64,000 bases of DNA from Paenibacillus pedocola (GCF_031599675.1 NZ_CP134223.1:3410001-3474000); one strand, 5' to 3'; positions 24,825 to 32,770 are shown, numbered from the stretch's first letter. Numbers and translations: made by a program. Notes: generated by a model not told the origin, from the letters alone.

Positions 24825-24861
24825 ATTATACACTAAAAATGTGTAGAAACTATGTAGTTTA
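24825..24861 (-). promoter_or_regulatory. Tandem 11-bp repeat promoter, site H (no gene found)
   Basis: Minus strand: TAAACTACATA (24861-24851), GTTTCTACACA (24850-24840), 9 nt, TATAAT (24830-24825). Downstream on this strand no convincing coding frame was seen, so it may drive an antisense or small RNA toward the VTT gene. Confidence 0.55.
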
Positions 24862-24944
24862 GAAATAAAATTATAAGATTTGAGAAAGCATTGACAGGCG
24901 ATTTCTTGATATATTAAAGTGTAACTAGTTACAAAATATTAACC

Positions 24945-25066
24945 AGCTGCCGAATTTCGTATTGAAAACGGGGGAACCATTCCGGGTGAATTATTCTTGT
25001 GAGCAAGAGAATATAGGGAACCTTTAACCGAACCCTCAGCTAACTCCGTAGGCATTGAAGGGAGAA
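24945..25066 (+). ncRNA. c-di-AMP riboswitch (ydaO/yuaA type)
   Basis: The conserved blocks of this class appear in order: GGGGGAACCA (24970-24979), GGGTGAA (24984-24990), AGGGAACC (25015-25022), then CCGAACCCTCAGCTAAC (from 25029) and GAAGGGAGA (25057-25065). In this class ligand binding usually lowers expression of cell-wall hydrolase and potassium genes. A NlpC/P60 gene follows directly, the classical pairing. A possible promoter TTGACA is at 24891. Confidence 0.88.
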
Positions 25067-25073
25067 CAAGGTT

Positions 25074-25541
25074 CTGAAGAAAGTCATTTTATCTTTACTA
25101 GGAGCTGCAGTTATTTTCACAACAGCTGTACCAAATACTTTCGCAAGTGAGGTAAGCCTGGAGAGTGAAGTGAATCAAGTACTCGGGACACCTTATTTAT
25201 GGGGTGGAACCACTAAGGCAGGATTCGATTGTTCCGGATTCATCCTGTATGTACTAAAAAAGTTTAATGTGGATGATCTTCCACGCACTTCCCAGTCACA
25301 AGCTAAAGTAGGGACACCCGTTGCAAAAGAAAACTTACGATCAGGAGATTTGGTGTTTTTTAATACCTTTGGTAAAGGTATCTCCCATGCCGGAATTTAC
25401 TTAGGCGATGATCAATTCGCCCACTCCTCAAGCAGTAAGGGAGTAAGCATAAGCAAGTTGTCCGAAGGATACTACAAAGATCGTTATGTTACGGCTCGGC
25501 GTGTAGTAGATAAAGAGAGTTATCTTAGTATGGTAAATTAA
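25074..25541 (+). CDS. Secreted NlpC/P60 peptidoglycan hydrolase with CTG start
   Basis: 155 residues if started at CTG 25074, the only near-cognate start between an in-frame stop at 25056 and the hydrophobic signal peptide ('LKKVILSLLGAAVIFTTAVPNTFAS'). GGAG lies 9 nt upstream. The next canonical start (GTG 25170) would remove the signal. The catalytic Cys is in 'GFDCSGFILY', the His in 'SHAGIYLG', the third residue in 'FAHSSSSKG'. It should cleave peptide stems of peptidoglycan outside the cell, controlled by the c-di-AMP riboswitch. Confidence 0.85.
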   Translation: MKKVILSLLGAAVIFTTAVPNTFASEVSLESEVNQVLGTPYLWGGTTKAGFDCSGFILYVLKKFNVDDLPRTSQSQAKVGTPVAKENLRSGDLVFFNTFGKGISHAGIYLGDDQFAHSSSSKGVSISKLSEGYYKDRYVTARRVVDKESYLSMVN

Positions 25542-25551
25542 GAATTAGTTG

Positions 25552-25595
25552 AGGGGTATCCCAAAAGCCACTTATGGCTGCAGGGATACCCCCTA
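25552..25595 (+). terminator. Stem-loop after the hydrolase gene
   Basis: GGGGTATCCC pairs with GGGATACCCC, with an inner AGCCA/TGGCT stem; followed by a short T-rich stretch. Confidence 0.7.
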
Positions 25596-25858
25596 GTTTT
25601 GATTTGCTCAAAAAGAAACTAATCCATCAAGCAATTCTAAACCAGATGCCTGTAAATGTTCACTTGATCAGCGGTGAAACGTATTGTGGTGTTTGTAAGG
25701 AGCATGAGAAGCCTGAATTGTTTATCATCATTACGGGGACAGCATCCATAGCTGTTTTTTATTGGGCCATTAAGCGTGTTACATTTACAAATAAGATCGA
25801 ACAAAAAGGAAAGGAACTGTACTTAATCAAATTGTCTCAATTCAGCGGATCCATTTAA
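25574..25858 (+). CDS. Hypothetical small protein, possibly Sm-like or truncated
   Basis: 94 codons from ATG inside the terminator stem, or about 84 from TTG 25604; neither has a ribosome site. The body 'LLKKKLIHQAILNQMPVNVHLISGETYCGVCKEH' has the strand pattern of small RNA-binding folds, but this is weak. It may be the 3' part of a lost gene. Confidence 0.35.
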   Translation: MAAGIPPSFDLLKKKLIHQAILNQMPVNVHLISGETYCGVCKEHEKPELFIIITGTASIAVFYWAIKRVTFTNKIEQKGKELYLIKLSQFSGSI

Positions 25859-25875
25859 TTTTTTTAAGTCACCTG

Positions 25876-27830
25876 CTAGAACTTACTTACGCTCGCATCA
25901 TTGATGATTCCTTTGCGGAGGTAAGCCTCGATGGTACCGTCGGCAAGCTTCGTCAACTGAACAAGACTGTTGCGGGACAGCTTTGCCCATGACTTGATAT
26001 CTTCGAAAAATCCTTGGTCAGAGGCCGTTACTTTTAAGAGTTGCCCGTCTTGCAGTCGGGCATACTCTTTTTTACTTGAACGATCGGACCTGGACAGCAG
26101 AGGCCACAGGCGTCAATGACTGCATCAGCATTCAAATTGTCAGTTACAGATAACTTTTCATTTGAAGCCGTATTTTTGTTTTTCGGAACATATTTGCTGA
26201 TCTGATATGTTTTGTAGCCACCTGTCAGATTCTTCACCTTGAACCCCTTTTGTATTAAGATCCGGGATGCAGTGTAGCCTCTCAAGCCGACCTGGCAATA
26301 AACCCATATCTCTTTGCTGGCATCAAGTTCATCCAGACGATTACGCAGATCATCGACAGGAAGGTTAATAGAACCCTCAATATGCCCATTTGCATGTTCT
26401 AGTTCGCTTCGTACATCCACTAGCATTGTAGTGTCCAAATTTCGGCTGGTCAAATCTCCAGGTACAAATACTTCAGTCATTCCGTTAATAACATTCTCAG
26501 CCGTGTATCCGGCCATGTTAACCGGATCTTTGGCTGAGGAATATGGGGGAGCATAAGAGAGCTCCAGTTCAGTTAAATCCGTAACGGAACCCTTAAAACG
26601 GATTACTGTGGCAATATCGTCGATTCGTTTGTCCACCCCGTCATAACCGACAGCTTGTGCACCCAAAACCCTGCCATCCTCGTTAAAAAGAAGTTTTAAG
26701 GATAGCGGAGTGGCTCCAGGATAGTAGGAAGCATGGGAGTTTGGATGTACATAGACAACACGATACGGGATACCCAGCCGCTGCAAAGTTTTCTCGTTAT
26801 TCCCGGTGGATGCACCAGTCAGGCCGAAGACCTTAATAATGGATGTGCCTTGAGTCCCTTTGTAAGTAGTGCCTAATCCGCTGACGTTGTCCGCAGCAAT
26901 TCGTCCTTGTTTATTTGCAGGTCCAGCCAATGGAACAGCTGTCTTTTGTCCATTCACAAAATCCACGATCTCAACAGCATCACCTACTGCGTAAACATCT
27001 TTAAGGTTCGTCTCCATTCTCTCGTTAACCAGGATATGCCCCCTAGGTCCGAATTCAAGGCCGCTATCTTTCAGGAAAGTTGTATCCGGTGCAACGCCGA
27101 TAGCCAGCAGGACTATCTCGCTTCGTAGAACCGTACCGCTTGCAAGATGAACCTGAATTTGCTCTCCAGACTCCTCAAAGCTCAGCACCATGTCGGAGAA
27201 AATTAGATTTACTCCATGATCTTCCAGCTCTTTGGACAATATGGCTGACATTTCGGAATCGAAGGGAGCCAACAGTTGAGGGCCAGCCTCAATTAGTGTT
27301 ACTTCCAGCCCGGCTTCCTTCAGATTTTCCGCCATTTCTACTCCGATAAATCCGCCGCCGATCACTACTGCTGAACGTGTACGTTCTTCACTAACCTTAG
27401 TTTTGATTTTGTCTGTATCGGGAATGTTCCGTAGTGTGTGAATTTTGGAACTCTCTATTCCAGGTAGAGAAGGACGGATTGGTTTTGCGCCTGGCGACAG
27501 AATCAGCGCATCATATTTCTCCTCGTAAGAGCCTAGTTCTTTACTTTGTACAATAACTTTCTTACCAACAGGGTCAATAGAGATCACTTCACTTTGAATG
27601 CGAACATCAATATTGAAGCGCTTATGCATGGCTTCTGGCGTTTGTACTAGCAATTTGGAACGATCCTGTATGGAACCTCCAATATAGTAGGGAAGACCAC
27701 AGTTGGCAAAAGAAATATACGGGTCACGTTCAAACATTACAATATGTGCCTCTTCATCCAATCTGCGCAAACGAGCTGCCGCTGAGGCGCCCCCAGCAAC
27801 TCCACCGACAATCAATACTTTTTTATTCAT
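25876..27830 (-). pseudogene. CoA-disulfide reductase with rhodanese and TusA domains, frameshifted near the end
   Basis: The FAD/NAD(P)H disulfide-reductase part (residues 1-430) has 'VGGVAGGASAAARLRRLDE' and the single active-site Cys in 'SFANCGLPYYIGG', as in CoA-disulfide/persulfide reductases. A rhodanese domain follows (active loop 'YCQVGLRGYT', about 455-545), then a TusA domain ('CGLCCPGPIVQVKK'). At the T6 run 26068-26073 one base is missing; the downstream frame (to 25876) encodes the rest of TusA ('DGQLLKVTASDQGFFEDIKSW'). The catalytic parts are unaffected, so a truncated enzyme of 598 residues could still act on CoA persulfides. It is 2 nt after the ArsR gene. Confidence 0.85.
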
Positions 27831-27832
27831 GT

Positions 27833-28129
27833 TTATTCTCCCCCTAATATTTGTATCAGATGTTTTATTCGTTCGTCTTTAACGGAATAAATGATATTAA
27901 GGCCATTTTTCTCTGTCTCCACAATACCTAGAGATCTAAGCTTCTGGAGATGTTGGGAAACCGTTGATTGTGGAAGTTCCAAACATTCCTGCATGTAGGT
28001 CACATTGCAACTTCCATTATCGATGATTCCTTTTACAATACATAATCTAACCGGGTGGGCTAAAGCCTTTAATAATTCAGCCGCCTGAGCATAGGCTTCA
28101 AATTGTATTTCCATTGACTGAGAGATCAC
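27833..28129 (-). CDS. ArsR-family repressor with conserved Cys triad (paralogue of 34283 gene)
   Basis: 98 residues. Winged helix: 'LAHPVRLCIVKG', 'LPQSTVSQHLQKLRSLGIVETEK'. It has Cys in 'RLCI' and a C-x7-C pair ('SCNVTYMQECLEL') just before the recognition helix. All three Cys are conserved in the protein at 34283. Thiol sensing of persulfide is a reasonable guess from the operon (CoA-disulfide reductase directly downstream). An imperfect palindrome at 28150-28175 is the likely operator. Confidence 0.85.
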   Translation of the reverse strand: MISQSMEIQFEAYAQAAELLKALAHPVRLCIVKGIIDNGSCNVTYMQECLELPQSTVSQHLQKLRSLGIVETEKNGLNIIYSVKDERIKHLIQILGGE

Positions 28130-28149
28130 CTCGATTCACTAAAACGTTA

Positions 28150-28179
28150 TATCGTAATATTAGGATATTGAGATATAAA
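28150..28179 (-). promoter_or_regulatory. ArsR-type operator of the CoA-disulfide reductase operon
   Basis: TATCGTAATAT and ATATTGAGATA form an 11-bp inverted repeat with two mismatches (28150-28175). GATATTGAGATATAAA (28164-28179) is identical at 34624-34639, upstream of the paralogous ArsR gene. Confidence 0.65.
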
Positions 28180-28335
28180 AAGCAATCCCTACATTTTGTC
28201 GAAAGTATGGCAGGTTGTGTGCATGGGTCAAAGTAGTTAATTTTCTAATCCATTGCTTCATCTATGAGCAAGGTTATTCGTGTTTCTATTCTGCATTATC
28301 CAAATTAATAAAAAATCAGTTGCTCACAAACACTA

Positions 28336-28392
28336 TTGACAAACGGGTTCAACACAATTATGATTTATTCATGCCAATACCCATACGGGTAT
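28336..28392 (+). promoter_or_regulatory. SigA promoter with CstR/CsoR-type operator
   Basis: TTGACA (28336-28341), 17 nt, TATGAT (28359-28364). ATACCCATACGGGTAT (28377-28392) is a perfect 6-4-6 palindrome of the CsoR/CstR kind just after the -10, well placed to block transcription of the sulfur operon. Confidence 0.8.
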
Positions 28393-28442
28393 AAGTATTA
28401 AATTTTAGCATCCAGATAATTTACTTCAAGGAGGTTCTGAAA

Positions 28443-29027
28443 TTGCCAATGATTAAAGCAGATCAATCACTGGATTGCAAAGGACTGGCATGTCCGATGC
28501 CGATCGTGAAAACCAAGAAAGCGATGGACCAGCTTGAAGCGGGTCAGGTCATCGAAGTTCAAGCCACCGATAAAGGCTCTCTAGCCGATATTAAGGGATG
28601 GGCAAAGAATACCGGACATCAATATTTGGGAACCATTGAAGAGGATAACGTGCTCAAACATTATCTTCGCAAAGCCAGCCCGGATGAGATTAAGGAGCAA
28701 AAAAAATATATGCATGTTATCTCTAATGAAGAGCTTGAGAAAAAACTGGCGAGTGATGAGAAGGTGATGGTTCTCGATGTTCGTGAACCTGCTGAATATG
28801 CATTTAATCGAATTCCAGGTGCGTTATCCATTCCTCTCGGTGAACTTGAGAATCGTTTGAATGAACTCAATCGAGGAGATAGTATCTATGTTATTTGCCG
28901 GACGGGAGCACGTAGTGATCTGGCGTGCCAGCTGCTAGCCGCAAAAGACTTCAAAGATGTGCATAATGTTGAACCTGGCATGTCCGAATGGACAGGATTA
29001 ACGAAAAATAACGAATACAATAACTAA
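28443..29027 (+). CDS. yrkF: TusA-rhodanese fusion sulfurtransferase (YrkF-like)
   Basis: 194 residues from TTG, 8 nt after AAGGAGG; an ATG at 28449 is 14 nt away. The TusA domain (1-80) has the persulfide Cys in 'CKGLACPMPIVKTKKAM'. The rhodanese domain (about 90-190) has its Cys in 'VICRTGARSD'. The fusion should pass sulfane sulfur between carriers. It starts an operon in the order TusA-rhodanese, DsrE, rhodanese-persulfide dioxygenase, TusA, matching the B. subtilis yrkF-yrkE-yrkH-yrkI gene set. Confidence 0.9.
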   Translation: MPMIKADQSLDCKGLACPMPIVKTKKAMDQLEAGQVIEVQATDKGSLADIKGWAKNTGHQYLGTIEEDNVLKHYLRKASPDEIKEQKKYMHVISNEELEKKLASDEKVMVLDVREPAEYAFNRIPGALSIPLGELENRLNELNRGDSIYVICRTGARSDLACQLLAAKDFKDVHNVEPGMSEWTGLTKNNEYNN

Positions 29028-29051
29028 ACACTAAATGGAGGTATTAACGTA

Positions 29052-29447
29052 ATGAGTACAAAAGTAGCTATTATCGCAAGTAACGGTGGTTTGTTTGATG
29101 CCTATAAAGTGTTCAATATTGCCACAGCTTCTGCGGCAACCGATGCCGAAGTAGCAATCTTCTTCACCTTCGAGGGATTGAATTTGATTCATAAACAGGC
29201 GCATCACCAGCTGCCATTGCCGGCTGGACGGGAGCATTTTGCCGAAGGATTTAAAAATGCCAACGTTCCATCCATTCCTGAGCTGGTTGAAATGGCACAG
29301 GAGATGGGCGTCAAAATCATTGCCTGCCAAATGACTATGGATGTAATGAATTTGCAGAAAGAAGATTTTATCGAAGGAATCGAAGTCGGAGGCGCGGTTA
29401 CATTCCTGGATTTTGCGAAGGATGCCAATGTCTCACTAACATTTTAA
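29052..29447 (+). CDS. yrkE: DsrE/DsrF-like sulfur relay protein (YrkE-like)
   Basis: 131 residues. The fold has the 'VAIIASNGGLFDAYKVFNIATASAATDAEVAIFFTFEGLNL' start typical of DsrE2, with the candidate sulfur-carrying Cys in 'KIIACQMTMDVMN'. The small cytoplasmic protein probably accepts or donates persulfide with the neighbouring TusA proteins. It lies 24 nt after yrkF. Confidence 0.88.
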   Translation: MSTKVAIIASNGGLFDAYKVFNIATASAATDAEVAIFFTFEGLNLIHKQAHHQLPLPAGREHFAEGFKNANVPSIPELVEMAQEMGVKIIACQMTMDVMNLQKEDFIEGIEVGGAVTFLDFAKDANVSLTF

Positions 29448-29466
29448 TTAAAGGAGGAACCGATAC

Positions 29467-30612
29467 ATGGAAGCTACAAAAGCACTGAGTGTAATGACAG
29501 CCCGGGAACTTACCAGATTGGTTCTGGCCAGAGAAGAACTGTTTATTCTGGATGTTCGTAATGAGAATGACTTTAAAGACTGGAAAATTGAAGGCGAAAA
29601 GATTGATGTTATCAATATCCCATATTTCGAACTGCTGGACGGTGTGGATCCTGCACTTGATCAAATTCCCAATGGCAAAAAGATCCTTGTCGTATGTGCC
29701 AAGGAGGGTTCATCCAAATTTGTGGCTGAGCAGATTGCCCAGGCGGGAAGAGGTAATGTGCACTATCTGGAAGGCGGAATGAAATCATGGAGTGAGCATC
29801 TGGAGCCTGTCAAAATCAGTGATTTGAAGGGTGGGGGATCGCTTTACCAATTTGTTCGAATCGGTAAAGGATGCTTGTCTTATATGGTTGTATCAAACGG
29901 TGAAGCGGCCGTAGTGGATACACTCCGGATGACAGATGTCTTCGAAGAATTTGCGAAAAGCCAAGGAGCAACGATCAAGCATACCTTAGACACTCACCTC
30001 CATGCCGATCATATCTCAGGCGGCCGGAAATTGGCGGAAAAGATCGGAGGCACCTATTGGTTGCCACCTAAAGATGCTGACGAAGTTACTTTTTCGTATG
30101 ATAAATTGGAAGAAGGACAGGATATTACTGTTGGAAATACAACGATTCGGATTGAGCCGGTATATTCACCGGGTCACACAATCGGTAGCACTTCGCTTAT
30201 CGTAGACGAACAATTCCTGTTGACCGGTGACATCTTGTTCATCGAATCGATCGGACGTCCTGATTTGGCCGGCAAAGCAGAAGACTGGGTCGGCGATCTT
30301 CGTGAAACACTCTATAACCGTTACAGAGGACTATCTCAAGACTTAATCGTTCTTCCGGCTCATTTCGGAAAAGTATCGGAACTTGGGGAGGAAGGAAAAG
30401 TTATGGCGAAGTTGTCGGACCTCTATGGTAAAAATCCAGGTCTGAATATTCAAGAGGAAGCAGCATTCCGGCGCACTGTAACGGAAAACCTCCCACCTCA
30501 ACCGAATGCATACCAAGAAATCCGTCAAACGAATATGGGAAAAATAACACCTAGTGAAGAAGAACAGCAAGAGATGGAAATCGGTCCAAACCGCTGTGCC
30601 GTTCACAATTAA
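29467..30612 (+). CDS. yrkH: Rhodanese-persulfide dioxygenase fusion (YrkH/CstB-like)
   Basis: 381 residues. The N-terminal rhodanese (1-115) has its Cys in '[12 protein letters not shown]'. The C-terminal metallo-beta-lactamase domain has the mononuclear-iron ETHE1-type pattern '[11 protein letters not shown]', 'SPGHTIGST' and 'LTGDILF'. Such enzymes oxidise glutathione, bacillithiol or CoA persulfide to sulfite. The order rhodanese-then-dioxygenase is the reverse of S. aureus CstB, where the dioxygenase comes first. Product sulfite could leave through the TauE/SafE protein at 31175. Confidence 0.9.
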   Translation: MEATKALSVMTARELTRLVLAREELFILDVRNENDFKDWKIEGEKIDVINIPYFELLDGVDPALDQIPNGKKILVVCAKEGSSKFVAEQIAQAGRGNVHYLEGGMKSWSEHLEPVKISDLKGGGSLYQFVRIGKGCLSYMVVSNGEAAVVDTLRMTDVFEEFAKSQGATIKHTLDTHLHADHISGGRKLAEKIGGTYWLPPKDADEVTFSYDKLEEGQDITVGNTTIRIEPVYSPGHTIGSTSLIVDEQFLLTGDILFIESIGRPDLAGKAEDWVGDLRETLYNRYRGLSQDLIVLPAHFGKVSELGEEGKVMAKLSDLYGKNPGLNIQEEAAFRRTVTENLPPQPNAYQEIRQTNMGKITPSEEEQQEMEIGPNRCAVHN

Positions 30613-30632
30613 TAAGAGGAGGATTTAATAAA

Positions 30633-30860
30633 ATGCAAGTAGATCTTATGGTCGACACGAAAGGATTAGCTTGTCCAATGCCGATCGTAAAAGCAAAAAA
30701 AGCCCTGGACGGTCTTACCACTGGTCAAGTCATGGAAGTACAATCAACGGACAAAGGTTCTGTCAATGACTTTCAGGCATGGGTCAAACAAACCAAACAT
30801 GAGCTTATTCAATATGAGGAAGAAAATGGCATCTATAAATTCTTTGTAAAGAAGATCTAA
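30633..30860 (+). CDS. yrkI: TusA sulfur carrier (YrkI-like)
   Basis: 75 residues, GAGGAGG site. A single TusA domain: 'DTKGLACPMPIVKAKKALDGL', with the CPxP Cys, and 'STDKGSVNDFQAWVKQTKHELI'. It is nearly colinear with the TusA part of yrkF. It carries sulfur as a persulfide in the cytoplasm. Last gene before the terminator. Confidence 0.92.
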   Translation: MQVDLMVDTKGLACPMPIVKAKKALDGLTTGQVMEVQSTDKGSVNDFQAWVKQTKHELIQYEEENGIYKFFVKKI

Positions 30861-30862
30861 AA

Positions 30863-30897
30863 AATAAGCGGACACGCATGAGCGTGTTCGCTTATTT
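30863..30897. terminator. Bidirectional stem-loop terminator
   Basis: AATAAGCG..ACACGC pairs with GCGTGT..CGCTTATT around ATGA, T-rich on the plus strand. It also overlaps the stop of the small minus-strand gene. Confidence 0.85.
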
Positions 30898-31062
30898 CAA
30901 GCAATCATAAACAATTCGTACACCAAGAGAGCCATAGCTCTCCTCTTTATAATGACCTTTAGGGCAAGTCTTGGTACAGCAGGCAGCATTACTGTCGGCA
31001 TACAATCTATCGCTGCATATTGGACATTTATCTTCAAATAGAGATTTCAACACGCTAAACAT
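30892..31062 (-). CDS. Small Cys-rich zinc-ribbon-like protein
   Basis: 56 residues on the minus strand, inside the sulfur operon region. The sequence has 'DKCPICSDRLY' and 'NAACCTKTCPKGHY', seven Cys in all including the one in 'YDCLK', giving a plausible Cys4 zinc knuckle. The ribosome site is weak (GAGTG). It may be a redox or zinc-binding small protein; there is no known family. The spacing of the CxxC pairs argues it is coding. Confidence 0.6.
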   Translation of the reverse strand: MFSVLKSLFEDKCPICSDRLYADSNAACCTKTCPKGHYKEESYGSLGVRIVYDCLK

Positions 31063-31101
31063 GCTTAATCACTCATTTCGCATTATTTTACTTGGTATTA
31101 T

Positions 31102-31113
31102 TATACCCGTATA
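31102..31113 (+). promoter_or_regulatory. Possible CstR half-site in front of the TSUP gene
   Basis: TATACCCGTATA, preceded by GGTATTATTATACC; the ATACC/GGTAT elements resemble those of the operators at 28377 and 32013, but the 6-4-6 palindrome is incomplete. Confidence 0.4.
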
Positions 31114-31174
31114 TTTCTGATTCGTATACATTTTTATTGTTTTCTTGTTTACCATATAAAGGAAGGTGGGACTG

Positions 31175-31960
31175 ATGGATATACTGCTTTTTATCGTAAT
31201 GGTATTGCTCGGTCTGGTCGGTTCTTTCTTTTCGGGATTGCTTGGGATTGGTGGAGCGATTATAAATTATCCGCTGCTCTTATATGTCCCCTCCTTACTT
31301 GGGGCAGCCCATTTCTCAGCCCATGAAGTGTCGTCGATTAGCATGTTCCAAGTTTTTTTCGCTTCGCTTGCAGGAGTTATTGCTTTTCGCCGAAAAAAAA
31401 ACAATGGGGCTGTTGTTCATAAGGGTCTAGTAGTATATATGGGGAGCAGCATTCTCGTGGGCAGCCTGGCTGGAGGATATATCTCGGGGCTGCTAAATGG
31501 AGAAGTTATCAATTTGATTTACGGAATCCTTGCAGTACTAGCGGTTATACTTATGCTTATCCCGAGAAAAGGAAGCGAAGAACAGTCGGATCATCTAACA
31601 TTCAATAAAGTCATTGCAATAGGCGCGGCTATATTGGTAGGTATCGTTTCAGGAATTGTAGGAGCAGGCGGCGCATTTATTCTTATTCCTATTATGCTTA
31701 CTATTCTCAAAATCCCCACTCGTACAACCATTGCCTCCTCGCTTGCTATCGTCTTTATATCAGCAATCGGTGGGTTAATCGGTAAAATCTCGGCTGGGGG
31801 TATTCCTCTGGAACCTACAATCTATACTGTAATCGGGAGTCTGCTGGGTGCACCACTTGGATCCAGGATAAGCTCCAAAATGAATGTTAATGTGCTGCGG
31901 TATGGATTAGTCGTCTTAATTGCCCTCACGGCAGTCAAGGTATGGTCTTCCATTCTATAA
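31175..31960 (+). CDS. yrkJ: TauE/SafE (TSUP) sulfite/sulfoacetate exporter, YrkJ-like
   Basis: About 261 residues. The ATG at 31175 is 8 nt after AAGGAAGG; a GTG at 31166 lies inside the site. Eight or so helices in two repeats, with the family motifs 'GLLGIGGAIINYPLL' and 'GIVGAGGAFILIPIML'. The family exports small sulfur anions such as sulfite. In this island it would clear sulfite made by YrkH. Confidence 0.9.
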   Translation: MDILLFIVMVLLGLVGSFFSGLLGIGGAIINYPLLLYVPSLLGAAHFSAHEVSSISMFQVFFASLAGVIAFRRKKNNGAVVHKGLVVYMGSSILVGSLAGGYISGLLNGEVINLIYGILAVLAVILMLIPRKGSEEQSDHLTFNKVIAIGAAILVGIVSGIVGAGGAFILIPIMLTILKIPTRTTIASSLAIVFISAIGGLIGKISAGGIPLEPTIYTVIGSLLGAPLGSRISSKMNVNVLRYGLVVLIALTAVKVWSSIL

Positions 31961-32008
31961 TCATGCCGTATAAATCATAAAAAGATTTGTACTAAAGATT
32001 TTTCATGT

Positions 32009-32028
32009 TATAATACCTATAGGGGTAT
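32009..32028 (+). promoter_or_regulatory. cstR promoter with overlapping CstR operator
   Basis: TATAAT (32009-32014) overlaps ATACCTATAGGGGTAT (32013-32028), a CstR-type 6-4-6 palindrome with one mismatch, so the gene is probably autorepressed. A weak -35 (TTGTAC) lies 16 nt upstream. Confidence 0.8.
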
Positions 32029-32069
32029 ATGTATTAAGTAAAATGAAATAAGAAGAAAGGTGATGATTA

Positions 32070-32336
32070 ATGATGGATTACAATTATCCGGATGAAATGA
32101 AAACACGTTTACGCAGAATCGAGGGTCAAGTCCGGGGTGTGCTGCGAATGATGGAAGAAGGACAGCCGTGCAAAGAAGTTGTAGCTCAATTGTCTGCCGT
32201 ACGCAATGCATCCGATAAAGCCATTGCCCAAATCGTCGCGGAGAATCTGCGTATTTTAGCTGAACAAGCTGAGGGTAACCAAAATACCGAGAAAATGGTC
32301 AAGGAAGCCATCGCACTTCTAGTAAAAAGTCACTAA
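32070..32336 (+). CDS. cstR: CstR/YrkD-like persulfide-sensing repressor of the CsoR family
   Basis: 88 residues. All-helical CsoR fold: 'MKTRLRRIEGQVRGVLRMMEEGQPCKEVVAQLSAVRNASDKA'. The first Cys (position 34) is present. The second sensing Cys of CstR, which follows the conserved 'ENL', is replaced: the sequence reads 'ENLRILAEQAEG', with no other Cys. A two-Cys persulfide crosslink therefore cannot form within the usual pair. The metal His of CsoR is also absent, so a thiol or CstR-type role remains likeliest. Operators are visible at 28377 and 32013. Confidence 0.85.
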   Translation: MMDYNYPDEMKTRLRRIEGQVRGVLRMMEEGQPCKEVVAQLSAVRNASDKAIAQIVAENLRILAEQAEGNQNTEKMVKEAIALLVKSH

Positions 32337-32378
32337 CGGATAGCTTTAAATTAATAAAAAAATAAAGGAGAGATTAAC

Positions 32379-32696
32379 ATGGCATTCAAAATTTCAAAAG
32401 AAATCACACCCCAGAAGGTAGCAGCACAGCTCAAGAAAGGGGAGTCCCTTATTATGCTGGATGTTCGCGAAATGGGAGAATGGGCAGAGGGGCACATCGC
32501 CGATGCCAAGCATATTCCTCTTAGACAGCTTTTGGAACGGCAACATGAGCTGGATCCTGCACAAGAAACGATTGTCATCTGTCGAAGTGGGAGCCGGAGC
32601 GGTCTGGCTTGCGAACTGCTAACTGAAAAAGGATATAATGTCGTGAATATGACCGGTGGGCTTAATGCCTGGACGGATGTATTAGTTCGTGATTAA
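32379..32696 (+). CDS. Single-domain rhodanese sulfurtransferase
   Basis: 105 residues, AAAGGAGAG site. It has 'LIMLDVREMGEWAEGHIADAKHIPL' and an active loop 'VICRSGSRSG' with Cys and Arg. Cytoplasmic, no fusion. It probably exchanges sulfane sulfur with the TusA proteins of the island. Confidence 0.9.
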   Translation: MAFKISKEITPQKVAAQLKKGESLIMLDVREMGEWAEGHIADAKHIPLRQLLERQHELDPAQETIVICRSGSRSGLACELLTEKGYNVVNMTGGLNAWTDVLVRD

Positions 32697-32770
32697 ATCC
32701 TTACAGGACAGTACTGCAGTAACTGGAGGCATAATCAGCTGCTTCAGCGCTATTGAAAGGACAGGACAAC

